64,000 nucleotides of DNA from Nocardioides zeae (GTDB lineage Bacteria; Actinomycetota; Actinomycetes; Propionibacteriales; Nocardioidaceae): contig NZ_JAUTAN010000001.1 of NCBI RefSeq assembly GCF_030818655.1, positions 186,001 through 250,000 of the forward strand, in the 5' to 3' direction. Below, one piece after another: positions 8,409 to 18,382 of this stretch. The position numbers and the translations under genes are program-made. Each line of letters begins with the position of its first letter. Position 1 is the first letter of the stretch. Under the pieces are notes generated by a model. The model saw only the letters and a program-made list of their open reading frames with translations, ran no database searches and was not told where the DNA came from.

Positions 8409-9194
8409 TCAGGCCCGGTGCCCGACCGCCCCACCCCGCCGCAGCCCCACGACCGCCGCGACGAGCAACGCGACGGCCGCGACCGCCGCTGCGACCACCA
8501 CGGAGTCGGTCCCGTCCGACAGACCCGTCACGGCGATGCCGAGCAGCGCCCAGAGGCCGGCCGCGGCGTACGCGGCGAGACGCCCGACGAGCACCAGCGC
8601 CACCAGCGTGACGGTCGCGACGGCGACCACCGCGAGCTGCCAGCCGACGGCGTCCGCCTCGACGACGCCCCAGCCGACCAGCGCGGTCGAGAGGTTGAGG
8701 AAGAAGGCGGCGGAGACCCAGCCGGCGTACAGACCGAAGGCGATCCGCGTGAGCGTCCGGTGGCCACGGGGAGCCAGCTCGTCACCGGTGCGCGCCAGCG
8801 TCAGCACGCCGTCGACGGCGAAGCCGAACATGAGCGCGAGCGCCACGAACGTGGCGGTGCTGCTGTCGAGCGCGGCCATGAGGATCCACAGGGTGCCGCC
8901 CAGGTAGAGCCCGATCTGGTCGAGCTGCAGCCGCAGCGGCACGCGCCGGTCGCGCTTCACCATCGTCGAGACGGCCTGGATGATCGCCAGCGCGTAGATG
9001 ACGCCCCAGATCGAGAACGCCCAGCCCACGGGGGTGATGAGCAGCTCCGCGCCGGACCCGCTGCCGGGGGAGGCGCCGGGTCCGCTGATCGTCGCGATCG
9101 GTGCGACCACCTGCAGCACCGCGGCGGCCAGCACCGCGTTGGCGAGCCGTCGCTGGCGGGGGTGCGGCCTCGAGCCGGTCTGCGTGCGCTCCAT
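8409..9194 (-). CDS. TspO/MBR-related multi-pass membrane protein
   Basis: A 261-aa protein with about eight membrane helices. The segment PVGWAFSIWGVIYALAI resembles the start of TspO/MBR (translocator) family proteins, which bind tetrapyrroles or other hydrophobic ligands; this form is longer than classical TspO (about 160 aa), as in the plant/actinobacterial tryptophan-rich relatives. The ATG at 9194 (MERTQTG) is preferred over an in-frame ATG 27 nt upstream because the basic segment then leads directly into the first helix. No obvious operon partner. Confidence 0.7.
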   Translation of the reverse strand: MERTQTGSRPHPRQRRLANAVLAAAVLQVVAPIATISGPGASPGSGSGAELLITPVGWAFSIWGVIYALAIIQAVSTMVKRDRRVPLRLQLDQIGLYLGGTLWILMAALDSSTATFVALALMFGFAVDGVLTLARTGDELAPRGHRTLTRIAFGLYAGWVSAAFFLNLSTALVGWGVVEADAVGWQLAVVAVATVTLVALVLVGRLAAYAAAGLWALLGIAVTGLSDGTDSVVVAAAVAAVALLVAAVVGLRRGGAVGHRA

Positions 9195-9321
9195 GCGATC
9201 GAGGTTACGGAGGCCGCCCACCCGACCAGGTGGGAGCGCGCTGCACGTGCCCGACGTGACGCGGTGGTTCGCTGAGCACCCGTCGGCTCAGCAGGTCACC
9301 GCACTGATCGGGCGCCGCCCG

Positions 9322-9464
9322 TCAGCGGTAGACGACGACCACCACGGCTGCGGCCACCGCCACGATCGCGACGGTTGCGGCGAGAGCGGGGCGTCCCTTG
9401 CGAGCGGCTACCACGGCGACGACGAGGACGACCACAGGAGGGCCAGCCACAGCTCGAGTGTCAT
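9322..9464 (-). pseudogene. Tiny membrane-protein gene, apparently frameshifted
   Basis: An ATG at 9464 with a good AGAAGG upstream begins MTLELWLALL and then hits a stop after 18 codons. The overlapping frame from 9450 to 9322 encodes a continuous hydrophobic stretch followed by VVAARKGRP and a second hydrophobic run ending VVYR. Joining the two with one added base near 9435 gives a typical 46-47-aa two-helix peptide. Either one base was lost (or missed in sequencing), or translation begins at the GTG at 9450. The surrounding gap 9195-9633 shows nothing else I recognise. Confidence 0.4.
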
Positions 9465-9633
9465 GGGGTGCCTTCTACCAGCCAGCGCCCCCGCCCGTGG
9501 GGCGGAGCGAGGTCCGGACTAGACAGCGCTCAGCGTGATGTTCGTGCGGTGGGCTCGATGCGCTCGAGCTGCTGGGCTCCTGGGGCAGGGGGCCGTCGTA
9601 CTCCTGCTAGTCGCTCTCGGGGAGCCAGGTCGG

Positions 9634-10614
9634 TCACCGTGTCGCTCCGCCGGCGGCGTCCCACCACCGCAGCACGCGCAGGGCGATGAGGGTCAGCCAC
9701 GGGGAGGCCTCGCCCTTCGGCGCGTCGATGGGGAACCACTCCTCCCCCCGGTGCCGCCCCTCCGTCGTCCACCGTCCGTCCGGCCGCCGGGCCCTGCGCA
9801 CATGCGCGACGGCCTCCCCGAGCCGGGGGTCGGGCGGGCGCCGGTCGTGCAGGGCCGCCGCGCGGAAGTGGTCGAGAGCGTTCAGCACGTTGTAGTAGGC
9901 CCGGAAGGGGTACAGCGCGGTGAACGCCCACGGCGCCACGGTCTCACCGGTCGACAGGCGGCGGTGGAGGCGTCGGGCCAAGAGGTACTCCTCGCCGGCG
10001 CGCCGCGCCGCGCGCACCCGCTCGTCGTCGCCGGTGACCACCGCGTGGTCGAGGAGGCCCTTGAGCACGTTGAGCGTCGAGTGGAACGAGCCTCTCGTCG
10101 AGCCCTCGACCCAGGCGCAGTTCCACCCGCCGTCCTCCATCTGGTGCTCGAGGAACCAGTCGATGATGCCGTCGACGTCCGCGCCGAGCCACAGCCCGTT
10201 GGAGAGCGTCCACGAGTTGATGCAGCAGTCGACCTCGCCGCCCCAGTAGGGCAGTCCTTCGTACTCCCAGCGACTGTTCGCCGCCAGCCGGTCCGCCGTG
10301 CCGTGGAGCGCTCCCGCGTCGACGCCCCACTCGCGCAGCGCGTTGAGCGACCACGTGGTAGCCGTCCACGGCTGTCCCTCGGTCTGGAAGCGGGCCTCGT
10401 CCATGTCGGCGGGGAAGAACGCGCCGCCCGCCCACTGACCGTCGTCGTCCTGCAGGGCGAGGAGGCGCGCGCCCCACCCCTCCGACTTAACCCGGCGCCG
10501 CGTCGCCTGCCACCGCTCCTCGGGCAGGTCGAGGACATCGCGCTCGACCTGCCACCGGAGGGCGGGATCGGTGTCGAGGAGCCAGAGGCGAGTCGCAGGG
10601 TCGATCTCCACCAT
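9634..10614 (-). CDS. Terpenoid-cyclase/prenyltransferase-fold protein of unknown substrate
   Basis: A 326-aa soluble protein built of repeated alpha-hairpins, with repeat motifs such as EDGGWNCAW and DGQWAGGAFF reminiscent of QW repeats in squalene cyclases and the alpha/alpha barrel of prenyltransferase-like proteins. It lacks a DxDD or DCTAE catalytic motif, so a cyclase reaction is not supported. Such single-domain relatives are often annotated only as squalene cyclase-like. It starts at ATG 10614 and stands alone, tail to tail with no obvious partner. Confidence 0.65.
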   Translation of the reverse strand: MVEIDPATRLWLLDTDPALRWQVERDVLDLPEERWQATRRRVKSEGWGARLLALQDDDGQWAGGAFFPADMDEARFQTEGQPWTATTWSLNALREWGVDAGALHGTADRLAANSRWEYEGLPYWGGEVDCCINSWTLSNGLWLGADVDGIIDWFLEHQMEDGGWNCAWVEGSTRGSFHSTLNVLKGLLDHAVVTGDDERVRAARRAGEEYLLARRLHRRLSTGETVAPWAFTALYPFRAYYNVLNALDHFRAAALHDRRPPDPRLGEAVAHVRRARRPDGRWTTEGRHRGEEWFPIDAPKGEASPWLTLIALRVLRWWDAAGGATR

Positions 10615-10665
10615 GGCGCCGACGCTAGGTGACCGCGACGCCCGACGACACCCCCGTGGCTGCGT

Positions 10666-11124
10666 TCACGCCCGCTCGACGACCGCCTTGATCGCCGCCA
10701 GCGTCACCGGGATGCCCTCGCGCGCCATCTGCTCGCGCAGCTCGACCCCCGCGGGCCCGAACTTCTCGGTCACGAACTCCTGCCCGCGGGGCGTGAACTC
10801 CCACGACTCCGTGAGGCGCGAGCCGCCGTCGACCGGCTCGATCGTGTAGGCCCAGAACACCCGTCGGTCGTTCACGGCCCACCCGAAGGCCCGACCCGGG
10901 TCCGCGACGACGACCTCGGAGCGCGTCTCCCACGTTCGGTCGGGCGTCTCGTTGCGGCCGGTGAAGTGCGCCCCGACCCGTGGTCCGTCACCCTCGTCCC
11001 ACCAGCAGGCGCGGCAGACGGGGGACTACTCGCCGGTGCGGGTGACGTCGGAGACGACGTCCCACACCTCCTCCGGCGAGGCCGCGACGACGATCGATTC
11101 CGAGAAGGTGCGCGAGGACGTCAT
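10666..11124 (-). pseudogene. SRPBCC (polyketide cyclase-like) protein, interrupted by amber codon
   Basis: Translation from ATG 11124 reads well as an SRPBCC/START-fold protein (SPEEVWDVVSDVTRTGE), then meets TAG at 11026-11028, and continues in the same frame as SPVCRACWWDEGDG to the stop at 10666. In the family this position is normally Trp (GEWSPVC), so the lesion is a single TGG-to-TAG change. Without it the protein would be 152 aa, the usual length. The downstream part could be restarted at ATG 10875 but would lack half of the fold. It is either a recent null mutation or a base-call error. Confidence 0.8.
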
Positions 11125-11160
11125 GACCGCGAGTCTGCACCCTCAAGGCCCCGCGGGGGG

Positions 11161-11559
11161 TCAGGCGGGCTTCACCGCCAGCACCGGCACGTCGGCGCCG
11201 AGCAGCACCCGCTGCGCGACCGAGCCGAGCACGAGCTTCCCGACGGGGGAGCGACGCCGCAGGCCGACGACGATCACCGTCGCAGCCGCTTTCTCGGCGG
11301 CCTCCAGGACGGCCTCGGCGACGTCCGGCGCCATGACGCGGTGCACCTCGTGGTCGATCCCCGACGCGGCGAGGTCCCGCTCGAGCGCGGTGACCTCCCC
11401 GTCGTCGGCGAACCGCTGGTCGACGAGGGCGTCGCCCCGCGTCGCGTTGACCGCCACGATCCGCGCCGAGCGGCGACGGGCCTCGACGATGCCGTGCTCC
11501 AGCGCGGCGTGGCCGAAGTCGTCCGGCGTGTAGGCGATGAGCACGGTCTCGGTCGTCAT
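11161..11559 (-). CDS. Universal stress protein, UspA family
   Basis: A 132-aa single-domain UspA protein. The C-terminal half has the ATP-binding type signature [20 protein letters not shown]. The ATG at 11559 overlaps the tctA stop (ATGA), making it the last gene of the tricarboxylate transporter operon, tctC-tctB-tctA-usp. Usp genes at the end of Tct operons are common in actinobacteria and may link transport to energy or nutrient status; the exact role is unknown. Confidence 0.9.
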   Translation of the reverse strand: MTTETVLIAYTPDDFGHAALEHGIVEARRRSARIVAVNATRGDALVDQRFADDGEVTALERDLAASGIDHEVHRVMAPDVAEAVLEAAEKAAATVIVVGLRRRSPVGKLVLGSVAQRVLLGADVPVLAVKPA

Positions 11560-13106
11560 CGGACGGTCTCCTTCTCGGTGGGCTCGTCGGCGGCGGGGGT
11601 CTCGACCGCCGCCTCGGTGGGGGTACGGCGCGGGCGCACCCGCCCCAGCACCAGCGGCACCACGACGAGCAGCACGATCACGGCGTAGACCACGACCGCC
11701 AGCGGCTCGTCCACGAGCCCGGCGGGGTCGCCGCCGGAGATCGCCAGCGCCTCGCGCATCTTCGTCTCCATCAGCGGGCCGAGGATGACGCCGAGGATGA
11801 GGGGCAGCACCGGCAGCCCGAAGCGGCGCATCGCCAGGCCGAGCAGGCCGAAGACGAGCAGCAGGAACAGGTCGAACGGCTGCTGGTTCGCCGTGTAGGC
11901 ACCCAGCGAGGCGAAGAAGAGGATGCCCGCGTAGAGGTAGGGCCGCGGGATCCGCAGCAGCTTCGCCCACAGCGGCGCCAGCGGCAGGTTGAGCACGAGC
12001 AGCAGCGTGTTGCCGATGAGCAGGCTGGCGAGCAGCGTCCACACCAGGTCCGGGTGCTCGGTCATGAGCTGCGGGCCGGGCTGGATGCCGTAGCCCTGCA
12101 GCGCCGCCAGCATGATCGTCGCGGTCGCGGTGACCGGCAGGCCGAGCGCGAGCAGCGGCACGAACGTGCCCGCGGCCGAGGCGTTGTTGGCGGCCTCCGG
12201 ACCGGCGACGCCCTCGATGGCGCCGTTGCCGAACTCGTGGCCCCGCTTCGCGAGGCGCTTCTCCAGCACGTACGAGAGGAAGGTCGGCGTCTCCGCACCA
12301 CCCGCCGGCACGGCGCCGAACGGGAAGCCCAGGGCGGTGCCGCGCAGCCACGGCTTCCACGAGCGGCCCCAGTCGTCGCGGCCCATCCACGGGCGGCCGA
12401 CGGGGATGACGGACAGCGGACGGCGACGGAGGTGGGCGGCGACCCAGAGGGCCTCGCCGAGGGCGAAGATGCCGACCGCGACGACGACGATGTCGAGCCG
12501 GTCCGCCAGCAGCGGCTGGTCGAAGGACAGGCGCGGCTGGCCGGTGTTCATGTCGAGCCCGACGAGCCCGATCGTGAGGCCGATGAAGAGCGCGATGAAG
12601 CCGCGCAGCCGGGACGAGCCGAGCACGCTGGTCACGAGCACCATCGCCATCAGCATGATCGCGAGGTAGGACGGCGCACCGATCTTCACGGCCACCCCGG
12701 CCAGCGCCGGGGCGAAGAACACGACGAGCATCGTGCCGATCGTGCCGGCGATGAACGAGCCGATGGCGGCGGTGGCGAGCGCCTGGGCGGCCCGTCCCTT
12801 CTTCGCCATCTTGTTGCCCTCGAGCGCCGTCATCACCGAGGCGGACTCACCAGGGGTGTTGAGCAGGATCGAGGTGGTGGACCCTCCGTACATGCCGCCG
12901 TAGTAGATGCCGGCGAACATGATGAAGGCCTGGGTCGGCTCGAGGCCGAAGGTGACGGGCAGCAGCAGGGCGACCGCCATGGCGGGGCCGATGCCGGGGA
13001 GCACGCCGACGAACGTGCCGAGCAGCACGCCGATCGCGGCCCACATGAGGTTCTCGGGCGTGATGGCCGTGGCGAGGCCGTCCGCGAGGAGTGACAGGGA
13101 GTCCAT
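11556..13106 (-). CDS. tctA: Tripartite tricarboxylate transporter, large membrane subunit TctA
   Basis: A 516-aa protein with about 12 membrane helices and the family motifs [17 protein letters not shown] near the start and [18 protein letters not shown] in the second half. TctA forms the translocation channel of secondary transporters that use a periplasmic-type binding protein to import citrate and other carboxylates. The ATG at 13106 is preceded by GAAAGG; an in-frame upstream ATG would lie inside tctB. It follows tctB closely and overlaps the usp start. Confidence 0.95.
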   Translation of the reverse strand: MDSLSLLADGLATAITPENLMWAAIGVLLGTFVGVLPGIGPAMAVALLLPVTFGLEPTQAFIMFAGIYYGGMYGGSTTSILLNTPGESASVMTALEGNKMAKKGRAAQALATAAIGSFIAGTIGTMLVVFFAPALAGVAVKIGAPSYLAIMLMAMVLVTSVLGSSRLRGFIALFIGLTIGLVGLDMNTGQPRLSFDQPLLADRLDIVVVAVGIFALGEALWVAAHLRRRPLSVIPVGRPWMGRDDWGRSWKPWLRGTALGFPFGAVPAGGAETPTFLSYVLEKRLAKRGHEFGNGAIEGVAGPEAANNASAAGTFVPLLALGLPVTATATIMLAALQGYGIQPGPQLMTEHPDLVWTLLASLLIGNTLLLVLNLPLAPLWAKLLRIPRPYLYAGILFFASLGAYTANQQPFDLFLLLVFGLLGLAMRRFGLPVLPLILGVILGPLMETKMREALAISGGDPAGLVDEPLAVVVYAVIVLLVVVPLVLGRVRPRRTPTEAAVETPAADEPTEKETVR

Positions 13107-13116
13107 GACGCGCCTT

Positions 13117-13677
13117 TCAGAGGATCCCGTCGAGGACACCCGGCGTGAGCGGGATGCCGAGACCGACGTAGAAGCCGTACCAGCTGCCGACCGCGAGGAC
13201 GACGCCGATGAGGAGGTCGCGCACGTAGGTGCGCGAGCCGAGCGACCAGGTGGCGCCGGCGAAGAGGATCGCGCCCGAGACGGCCCAGCCGAGCCAGTCG
13301 ACGGTCGCGATGGTGAGCACGAGCACGCCGACGAGCTTCGCGACGGTCAGCCAGTCGGAGCGCTGCGTGAGGTCGACGTCCTCCCCGTCCTCCGGGGTGG
13401 GTACGTCGCCGCGCAGGGCCGCGAGGCCGAGCAGGACCCCGAGGCCGACGAGCACGGAGCCGATGACGTACGGGAACGCCTTGGGCCCGACGGGGTCGGC
13501 GAACCCGACGACGAGCGTGGAGGCGTCGTAGACGGTGTAGGCGCCGATGACGACGAGCGCCGCGGCGAGGCCGAGCTGGGCCAGGTCGCGCTCGCGCTCG
13601 GGAGCGGGTGGCGGGGTGCCCTCGACCGCGGGGGCGGTGGTGGCCGGCCGGACCGGCTCGGTGGGGGTGGTGGTCAT
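13117..13677 (-). CDS. tctB: Tripartite tricarboxylate transporter, small membrane subunit TctB
   Basis: A 186-aa protein with a Pro/Thr-rich cytoplasmic N-terminus and four membrane helices, ending [16 protein letters not shown], typical of TctB (the ...LPxG(x)L tail). TctB is the small membrane partner of TctA; sequence conservation in this family is low and the assignment leans on topology and position. It lies between tctC (64 bp upstream) and tctA. Confidence 0.92.
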   Translation of the reverse strand: MTTTPTEPVRPATTAPAVEGTPPPAPERERDLAQLGLAAALVVIGAYTVYDASTLVVGFADPVGPKAFPYVIGSVLVGLGVLLGLAALRGDVPTPEDGEDVDLTQRSDWLTVAKLVGVLVLTIATVDWLGWAVSGAILFAGATWSLGSRTYVRDLLIGVVLAVGSWYGFYVGLGIPLTPGVLDGIL

Positions 13678-13741
13678 CGCGGGCTCGTTCCTCCGAGGGC
13701 GTCGGGGCAGGGGTGGTGCGACGGGGCGTGGGGGTCGGGGG

Positions 13742-14758
13742 TCACGACAGGTTCAGCCCGAGCTCGTCGAGGGTGCCGGCCACGCGGGCGTCCTCCTCGG
13801 TGAGGAACTGCTCGAACTCGTCACCGGTCTGCAGCGCGTCGATCCAGCCGTTGTCGGCCATCGCCTGCTGCCACTCGTCGGTCTCGTGCATCTCGACCAC
13901 GAGCTCGATGAGCCGGTCGCGGGCCTCGTCCGAGATGCCGGGCGGGGCCAGCACGCCGCGCCAGTTGTTGAAGACGAGGTCGACGCCGGACTCGGTGACG
14001 GTCGGCACGTCGGAGAGGACGTCGTTGGCGAGGCGCTCCTCGCCGGAGACGGCCAGCGCGCGCAGGTCGCCCGAGGCGATCTGGCCCTCGAACTCGCCCA
14101 GGCCGGAGAAGCCGACCTGGATCTTGTCGCCCAGCAGGGCGGAGGTGAGGGGGCCGCCGCCGTCGTAGACGACGTAGCGGACGTCCTTGGGGTCGATCCC
14201 TGCCGCCTGCGCGAGCAGCATCGGGAAGAGGTGGTCGGGGCCACCGACGGACGAGCCGCCACCCACGACGATGGACCCCGGGTCGGCGCGCCAGGCCTCG
14301 ATGAAGTCGTCGAACGTCGCGTAGGGCGAGCCCGCCGGCACGAGGACGCCCTCCTGGTCCTCGATGAGCTTGGCGATGGGCGTCGCGTCCTGGGGCCGGA
14401 CGTCGTTGCCGTTGGAGTAGAGGGAGCCGACGACGCCGAGGCCCATGTACATCATCAGGTGCTCGTCGCCCTCGGCGTTCATGAGCCGGGACATGGCCAC
14501 GGAGCCGCCCGCGCCGATGATGTTGTTGATCTCGAAGTCGCCGTCGGTCAGGTCGTTGCGCTCCATGGCCGCCACGGCGGCCCGGCCGGTCTGGTCGTAA
14601 CCTCCACCGGGGCTGTTCGGGATGTAGACCGTGTAGTCGTCCCCGGAGCCACCGCGGGTGACCCCGCAGGCGCTCGCCAGCGCCGCCACCATCACGCCGG
14701 CGACGGTCGCGCCGGTGATGCGGGTGAGCCGCGACGTACGGGAGAATGGCTGCTTCAT
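13742..14758 (-). CDS. tctC: Tripartite tricarboxylate transporter substrate-binding lipoprotein TctC
   Basis: A 338-aa extracytoplasmic solute receptor. The signal peptide ends in a lipobox (VMVAALASAC), so it is tethered to the outer face of the membrane. Family features include IPNSPGGGYDQTGRA for ligand carboxylate binding and IVVGGGSSVGGPDH. It delivers a carboxylate to TctAB; the substrate is not defined by the sequence. ATG 14758 is used, 64 bp from the divergent sensor kinase start, so the two promoters overlap and the two-component system probably controls this operon. Confidence 0.94.
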   Translation of the reverse strand: MKQPFSRTSRLTRITGATVAGVMVAALASACGVTRGGSGDDYTVYIPNSPGGGYDQTGRAAVAAMERNDLTDGDFEINNIIGAGGSVAMSRLMNAEGDEHLMMYMGLGVVGSLYSNGNDVRPQDATPIAKLIEDQEGVLVPAGSPYATFDDFIEAWRADPGSIVVGGGSSVGGPDHLFPMLLAQAAGIDPKDVRYVVYDGGGPLTSALLGDKIQVGFSGLGEFEGQIASGDLRALAVSGEERLANDVLSDVPTVTESGVDLVFNNWRGVLAPPGISDEARDRLIELVVEMHETDEWQQAMADNGWIDALQTGDEFEQFLTEEDARVAGTLDELGLNLS

Positions 14759-14822
14759 GTGGTGATCGTCACCCTGCTTGTGGGCGGCGTCACGCTTAGG
14801 CGCGTAACGGAGGTTTCGGAAC

Positions 14823-16499
14823 TTGTGGTCACCCGCGGTCGGCGCGCGCCGTCCCCGTCTCACGCTCGCCGGGCAGTTCCTCGTGCTGCAGCTCAGCGTG
14901 CTCGTGATGGTGCTGGGGGTCGCGGGGTTCGTGACGCTGCAGCAGACCGAGACCTCGTTCCGCGACGAGCGCGGCAGCCGCCTGCGGCAGGCCGCCGAGA
15001 GCCTCGCCAACACGGCCGTCGTGCGCGACGAGCTGCAGGAGCGCTACCCGGCGACGGAGGCCCTGGCGTCCTACGCCACCGAGGTGCAGAACCGACTCGG
15101 CGCCGACGCGGTCTACCTCACCGACGCGGACGGCCGGCAGGTGATCGGGCCCGACCCGACGCTCGAGGACGAGCAGATCGACCTCGGTGACCGCTCGATC
15201 CTGCAGGGCCGGGTCTGGAGCGGCGACGTCGACGAGCGCGACCGGCACTCCCTGGCCGCCCTCGTGCCGGTGCTCGACGACGACGGCGCGCTCGTCGGCA
15301 TCGTCATGGTCGCGGAGACCTATCCCTCGTGGTCGCAGCTCGTCGAGCGCTCGGTGCCCGACCTCCTCGTCTTCCTGGGCCTCGGCCTCGCGCTCGGTGG
15401 CGTCGGGTCGTTCGTGCTGTCGCGGCTGATCAAGCGGCGTACCCGCGGCCTGGAGCCCGCCGAGATCTCCGCCCTCGCCGACCAGCGGGAGGCGCTGCTC
15501 CACTCCCTCCGCGAAGGGTTGGTGGGGGTCGCGGCCGACGGCCGGGTGACCGTCGTCAACGACACCGCCCGCGCGCTGCTGGGGCTGGCGGAGGTCGGTC
15601 CGGACGACCGTCTCGCCGACCTCGACCTGCCGCCCGAGGTGGCCGAGCTGCTCGCCGCGGACGAGCCCGAGGAGGAGGTCGAGGACGCCCTCCTCGTCAT
15701 CGGCGGACGCGTCCTCGTCGTCAACCGCCGCCGGGTGCGCGGCTCCGGGGCGACCGGCGGCGTGGTCGTCACGCTCCGCGACCACACCGAGCTCCTCGCG
15801 CTGCGCAGCGAGCTGCGGGAGCGGGAGTCCGTGACGGAGACGCTCCGCGCGCAGACCCACGAGTTCTCCAACCGGCTCCACACGATCTCGGGGCTGCTGC
15901 AGCTGGAGGAGTACGACGAGGCCTCGGCCGCCATCGGCACCATCGTGCGGCGCCAGGCGGAGATCAGCGACGGCGTGCGCGCCCGGGTCGAGGACCCCCA
16001 GGTCGCCGCGCTCCTCGTCGCGAAGGTGAGCGTCGCGGCGGAGCGCGGGCTGCCCATCGAGGTGGTCGACACCGCCGGGGCGGGACCGCTGCCGCGGCTC
16101 GACCCCGACCTCGCCGCCGACGTCGCCACGGTGCTGGGCAACCTCGTCGACAACGCCGTCGACGCCGTCGTCGCCGCCCGCGCGACGGGGGCGGGACCCC
16201 GTCCGGCGGACGTCGTCGAGGTGCGGCTCCGGTACGACGCGGGAGCGGCCTGGGTCGAGGTCGGCGACACCGGCGCGGGGATCGCGCCGGCCGACCGCGC
16301 GCGGATCTTCGACCGGGGCTGGTCCACCAAGCCCGGCGGGGTCGGCGGGCGGGGGATCGGCCTCGCCCTCGTGCGCCAGGTCTGCCAGCGCCGGGGCGGC
16401 GAGGTGGCGGTCGGGTCGCGTCCGGGGGGCGGCGCGGTGTTCACTGCTCGCATGCCCGGCCGTCCGCACCCCGACGTCGAGGACGGCGCCCGTGCCTGA
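14823..16499 (+). CDS. CitA/DcuS-family sensor histidine kinase
   Basis: A 558-aa kinase of the carboxylate-sensing class. Order: membrane helix (about 20-40), extracytoplasmic PAS-like sensor (about 45-170, with DAVYLTDADGRQVIG), second helix (about 180-205), cytoplasmic PAS (about 220-330), then an H-box THEFSNRLHTISGLLQ, N-box VLGNLVDNAVDAV and G-boxes VGDTGAGIAP and GRGIGLALVRQV. The TTG at 14823 has GGAGG about 10 nt upstream. It overlaps its response regulator and diverges from tctCBA, which it most likely regulates in response to external citrate-like acids. Confidence 0.92.
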   Translation: MWSPAVGARRPRLTLAGQFLVLQLSVLVMVLGVAGFVTLQQTETSFRDERGSRLRQAAESLANTAVVRDELQERYPATEALASYATEVQNRLGADAVYLTDADGRQVIGPDPTLEDEQIDLGDRSILQGRVWSGDVDERDRHSLAALVPVLDDDGALVGIVMVAETYPSWSQLVERSVPDLLVFLGLGLALGGVGSFVLSRLIKRRTRGLEPAEISALADQREALLHSLREGLVGVAADGRVTVVNDTARALLGLAEVGPDDRLADLDLPPEVAELLAADEPEEEVEDALLVIGGRVLVVNRRRVRGSGATGGVVVTLRDHTELLALRSELRERESVTETLRAQTHEFSNRLHTISGLLQLEEYDEASAAIGTIVRRQAEISDGVRARVEDPQVAALLVAKVSVAAERGLPIEVVDTAGAGPLPRLDPDLAADVATVLGNLVDNAVDAVVAARATGAGPRPADVVEVRLRYDAGAAWVEVGDTGAGIAPADRARIFDRGWSTKPGGVGGRGIGLALVRQVCQRRGGEVAVGSRPGGGAVFTARMPGRPHPDVEDGARA

Positions 16500-17196
16500 T
16501 GCCGCCGCGGACCTGCGCGTCCTCGTCGTCGACGACGACTTCATGGTCGCCTCGATCCACACCCGCTTCGTCGAGCGGGCGCCCGGCTTCACCCCGGTCG
16601 GCGTCGCCGCCACCGCGCGGGCGGCGCTCGAGGAGATCGAGCGGCTGCACCCCGACCTCGTGCTGCTCGACGTGCACCTGCCCGACGCCTCCGGCATCGA
16701 CGTGCTCCGCCGTCTCCGCGGCGCGGGCAACGAGGTCGGCGTCATCATGGTGACCGCGGCGCGCGAGGCCGAGACCGTCCGGGCGGCGGCCGCGGCCGGA
16801 GCGGCGCACTACCTCGTCAAGCCGTTCGAGCGCAGCGACCTCGAGACCCGGCTCGAGGGCTTCCGCCGCAGCCGCGCCGCGCTCGCGGCGATCGACACCG
16901 ACGAGGCCTCGGCCGCCCGCGCGACGCAGGACGCGATCGACGCCGTCTTCGCCCCCGCCCCGGGGGCCCGGGCCGCCTTGCCGAAGGGCCTCTCCGTCGA
17001 GACCGCCGGTGCCGTGGCGTCCGCCCTGGCCGGCGGCGAGGAGCTCTCCGCCAGCGACGTCGCCGACCGGATCGGCGTCTCCCGGGTGAGTGCCCGGCGC
17101 TACCTCGAGCACTTCGTCGAGACGGGCCGGCTCACGGCGCGGCTGCAGTACGGCGGCACGGGACGCCCCGTGCGGTTGTACCGGCGCGAGGACTGA
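16492..17196 (+). CDS. CitB/DcuR-family response regulator
   Basis: A 234-aa regulator. The receiver shows VVDDDF, phospho-acceptor Asp in LLDVHLPD, Thr in MVTAAR and Lys in LVKPFERSDL; a linker follows, then a C-terminal winged HTH with DVADRIGVSRVSARRYLE as in CitB. The GTG start lies 8 nt inside the kinase gene. Partner of the CitA-type kinase; the likely target is the tctCBA promoter 1.7 kb upstream. Confidence 0.92.
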   Translation: MPDAAADLRVLVVDDDFMVASIHTRFVERAPGFTPVGVAATARAALEEIERLHPDLVLLDVHLPDASGIDVLRRLRGAGNEVGVIMVTAAREAETVRAAAAAGAAHYLVKPFERSDLETRLEGFRRSRAALAAIDTDEASAARATQDAIDAVFAPAPGARAALPKGLSVETAGAVASALAGGEELSASDVADRIGVSRVSARRYLEHFVETGRLTARLQYGGTGRPVRLYRRED

Positions 17197-17215
17197 ACCC
17201 GGCGTCGGCGGTCTC

Positions 17216-18382
17216 TCAGGAGGTGGGGGCCACGTGTCCCCGCCGCGCCCACTCGGCCGCGATCAGCTCGTAGGACCGCACCCGGTCGGCGTGGGCGTGC
17301 GTCATCGTCGTGATGGCGATCTCGTCGGCGCCCGTCGCCCCGACGACCTGCTCGAGCCGGTCGGCCACCTCGCCCGGGTCGCCGACGAGCTGGGTGCGGA
17401 CGCGGTCGTCGACCAGGGCGGCGTCCTCGTCGCCGAGCCGCAGTGCGGGCACCTCCGCGTCGGACGGGTAGGGGATCGCGCCCTCGCCCGCGCGGATGCT
17501 GCGCACCCACGGCCCGTAGCCCGCTGCCAGGCGCTGGGCCTCGGCCGACGTCGGTGCGGCGACGGCGTCGACCGAGACCGCGACGTACGGCGCCGCCCGC
17601 TTCTCGGACGGGCGGAACGCGGCGCGGTAGGCCTCCACGGCATCGACCACGGTGGCGGGGGAGTGGTGGTAGCTGGCCACGAACGGGAGGCCGCGCGCAC
17701 CGGCCACGGACGCGCTCGTGCCGGCGGACGCGCCGAGCACCCACAGGTCCACGTCGGCGCCCTCCCCGGGGGCGGCGGTCAACCGGCGGCCCTCGGCGTC
17801 GGTCACGGAGCCCTCCAGCAGCGCGACCACCTCGTCGAGCTGCTCGTCGTACGGCGGCGCCCACGCCCCCGGCTGCTGCAGCAGGTCGAGGGTCGCCCGG
17901 AGGCGGGCGAGGGTGCCGGGCCCGGGCGTGTACGGCGCGGGGAGCAGCAACCCGTTGGCCGTGCGGGTCTCGGTCGTGTGCCGGGCGGGCGCCCGGCCGA
18001 GGGCGTGCGACGGTCCGCCGGGCTGCTCCGTGCCCGGCGCAGGTCGCGACGGCGAGCGACCGATGCCGAGGTCGAGGCGACCGCCGAAGGCGGCGGCGAG
18101 CAGGCCGAACTCCTCGACCGTGGCGAGCGGGGTGCGGTGCCCGATCTGGACACCGGCCGAGCCCAGCCGGATGTGGGAGGTGACGGGCCCGACGAGGGCG
18201 ATGGTGACCGCCGGCGAGGACCCCAGCACGCCCGGGTTCAGGTGGTGCTCGGCGAACCAGAGCCGTCGGTAGCCCGCGGCCTCCACCGCCACCGCCAGCG
18301 ACCGGGCGTTGGCGAGCACGGTCGCGTCGTCGTCCCCGCTGCTGCGCGGCAGGAGGTCGAGCACGGTGAGGTGGACGGTCAC
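17216..18382 (-). CDS. LLM-class flavin-dependent oxidoreductase (luciferase-like)
   Basis: A 388-aa TIM-barrel monooxygenase of the bacterial luciferase superfamily, with YRRLWFAEHHLNPGVLGSS and LDLGIGRSP typical of the MsnO8/LLM group. Such enzymes use reduced FMN and oxygen; the substrate is unknown. It is the last gene of a four-gene coupled operon (GNAT, LLM, NtaA-type, LLM). The GTG at 18382 overlaps the stop of the preceding gene, and the GAGGAG ribosome site lies within a 15-bp tandem repeat. Confidence 0.88.
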   Translation of the reverse strand: MTVHLTVLDLLPRSSGDDDATVLANARSLAVAVEAAGYRRLWFAEHHLNPGVLGSSPAVTIALVGPVTSHIRLGSAGVQIGHRTPLATVEEFGLLAAAFGGRLDLGIGRSPSRPAPGTEQPGGPSHALGRAPARHTTETRTANGLLLPAPYTPGPGTLARLRATLDLLQQPGAWAPPYDEQLDEVVALLEGSVTDAEGRRLTAAPGEGADVDLWVLGASAGTSASVAGARGLPFVASYHHSPATVVDAVEAYRAAFRPSEKRAAPYVAVSVDAVAAPTSAEAQRLAAGYGPWVRSIRAGEGAIPYPSDAEVPALRLGDEDAALVDDRVRTQLVGDPGEVADRLEQVVGATGADEIAITTMTHAHADRVRSYELIAAEWARRGHVAPTS

